DNA of 6,742 bases from Ruminococcus sp. (GTDB lineage Bacteria > Bacillota > Clostridia > Oscillospirales > Ruminococcaceae), in NCBI GenBank assembly GCA_017544125.1, contig JAFYET010000041.1, forward strand, positions 1 to 6,742, read 5' to 3'. The notes beneath the pieces are model-generated. The model ran no database searches. It was not told the DNA's origin and saw only the letters and a program-made list of their open reading frames with translations. How positions within the stretch are numbered: the stretch's first letter is position 1; every line of letters begins with the position of its first letter. The position numbers were made by a program, and so were the translations under genes. Of this stretch, positions 5,356 through 6,742 are shown piece by piece.

Positions 5356-6742
5356 TTGTCACTAAGCGAGATAATTACAAATATTGATGACTTCATCTGG
5401 GGCGTGCCGCTGATAGTGCTGATACTGGGGTGCGGGGCGTTTCTTACCGTGCGTTTCGGCGGGGTGCAGTTTCGGCATCTCGGAAAAGCTCTAAGATACA
5501 TGATAAAGAACGAAGAGGGCGGCGACGGCGACATATCCTCCTTCGGGGCTTTATGCACCGCACTCTCGGCGACCATTGGCACGGGCAACATCGTAGGCGT
5601 GGCGACCGCCATAGCCGTGGGAGGTCCCGGGGCGCTTTTCTGGATGGAGTGTGCGGCGGTCTTCGGCATGGCGACAAAGTATGCCGAGGGCTTTCTTGCG
5701 ATAAAATACCGTGTGACCTCCCCTGACGGCAGCAAGCTGGGAGGTCCTTTCTACTACATTGAAAACGGCATGGGCGGGCGCTCAAAGCCGCTTGCGAAGA
5801 TGTTTGCTTTCTTCGGGGTAATGGTGGGGCTGTTGGGCATAGGCACATTTACCCAGATAAACGGCATAGCCTCTGCTGCAAACAATTTCTTTGACGGCGA
5901 GAACGGGCGGCAGGTAACGGTTTTCGGCAGCAGCTATTCTTTAGTAACGGTGATAACGGGCATAATAATAACCCTGTTTGCAGCCCTTGTCATCATAGGC
6001 GGCATCAAGAACATATCCAAGGTATCATCGGTCATAGTGCCGTTCATGGCGGTGCTTTACATTCTCTGCACTGTGACTATAATGATAACCAACATAGACA
6101 AGATACCCGCCGCTGTCGGTGAGATAATCGAAGGGGCATTCGGGCTAAAGCCCATAGGCGGTGCTACCGTAGGCGGGGCGATAATACTTGCCATGCAAAA
6201 AGGCGTGGCAAGGGGCATATTCTCAAACGAGGCAGGGCTCGGCTCGGCACCAATCGCCGCAGCCGCCGCAAAGACAAATGACCCTGTACGTCAGGGGCTT
6301 GTGACTATGACGGGAACGTTTATAGACACCATATGCATATGCACCATGACGGGGCTTTCTATCGTTATATCCGGCACATGGAAGGACACCTCACTCGAGG
6401 GTGTGGAGATAACCTCGGCAGCCTTCAAATACGGGCTGCCCATACCTGCAAGGTGTGCTGAGTTCATACTTATGGCGTGTCTGATATTCTTTGCCTTCAC
6501 CACCATTCTCGGGTGGAGCTATTATTCCGAGAGGTGCCTTGCTTACCTTTTAGGCAAGCGCTCATCGGCAAGGGCAACGCTCATATTCAACATAGTATAC
6601 ATCTGCGCTGTGTTCATAGGTCCGTACATGACCGTTTCGGAGGTATGGGGCATAGCTGACATATTCAACGCTTTAATGGCGATACCCAATGTCATAGCGC
6701 TTTTATACCTATCTGCGATAACTGCAAGGGAAACAATGGCAT
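5356..6742 (+). CDS. Alanine/glycine:cation symporter (AGCS family), 3' end cut by window edge
   Basis: The frame stays open for 462 codons from TTG at 5356 to the window edge. It encodes a multi-helix membrane protein with AGCS hallmarks: an N-terminal FIWGVPLIVLILG helix (13-25), LTVRFGGVQFRHL (30-42), TALSATIGTGNIVGVATAIA (68-87), GGPGALFWM (about 89-97), and RGIFSNEAGLGSAP (286-299), the most diagnostic motif. TTILGWSYYSERCLAYLLG lies near the C-terminal end. Members import alanine, glycine or related amino acids with Na+ or H+. The full family length is around 450-500 residues, so little is missing. The gene lies 128 bases after the ATP-driven importer on the same strand. That gap holds the heptamer array, hairpin and inverted repeat, so it may be a separate unit. 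Alanine rather than glycine as substrate cannot be decided from this sequence. Confidence 0.92.
   Translation, partial: MSLSEIITNIDDFIWGVPLIVLILGCGAFLTVRFGGVQFRHLGKALRYMIKNEEGGDGDISSFGALCTALSATIGTGNIVGVATAIAVGGPGALFWMECAAVFGMATKYAEGFLAIKYRVTSPDGSKLGGPFYYIENGMGGRSKPLAKMFAFFGVMVGLLGIGTFTQINGIASAANNFFDGENGRQVTVFGSSYSLVTVITGIIITLFAALVIIGGIKNISKVSSVIVPFMAVLYILCTVTIMITNIDKIPAAVGEIIEGAFGLKPIGGATVGGAIILAMQKGVARGIFSNEAGLGSAPIAAAAAKTNDPVRQGLVTMTGTFIDTICICTMTGLSIVISGTWKDTSLEGVEITSAAFKYGLPIPARCAEFILMACLIFFAFTTILGWSYYSERCLAYLLGKRSSARATLIFNIVYICAVFIGPYMTVSEVWGIADIFNALMAIPNVIALLYLSAITARETMA

Overview
The window looks like chromosome from a Gram-positive anaerobe of the Clostridia, most likely a Ruminococcus-like member of the Oscillospiraceae. 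This rests on the protein families, the heavy use of ATA for Ile, strong AGGAG-type ribosome binding sites, TTG and GTG starts, and GC-rich coding DNA set against AT-rich promoter DNA. The genus is an inference. No rRNA, tRNA, CRISPR array, transposase or phage gene is visible.

Left part, minus strand (1-2483, leader to about 2776): a two-gene operon. An MBOAT membrane acyltransferase (AlgI type) is followed 12 bases later by a DHHW/AlgJ-AlgX-like SGNH acyltransferase that runs off the left edge. Pairs of this kind move an acyl group, usually acetyl, across the membrane and onto a surface polysaccharide. The polymer is not identifiable here.

Middle (2484-2923): a divergent intergenic region of about 440 bases with no credible gene. 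It holds a near-consensus minus-strand promoter (2783-2812), a plus-strand promoter (2868-2897), and operator-like repeats between them (2811-2854). Inside the minus-strand leader there is a GC-rich, hairpin-rich block (about 2552-2712) bordered by short AT-rich repeats, which looks like an inserted dispersed repeat.

Right part, plus strand (2924-6742): a polar amino acid ABC importer made of a lipoprotein substrate-binding domain fused to its permease (503 aa) and a separate ATPase (253 aa). After a 128-base gap with a heptamer array and two hairpins comes an alanine/glycine:cation symporter (AGCS), starting at TTG and cut by the right edge. Both systems import amino acids, one driven by ATP and the other by an ion gradient.

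The most unusual observation is that the two intergenic regions carry versions of the same 25-base hairpin element (2578-2602 and 5283-5307). All six differences between the copies form three compensating base-pair changes in the stem, and each copy sits next to short direct repeats. I found no clear new protein system; the genes belong to known families.
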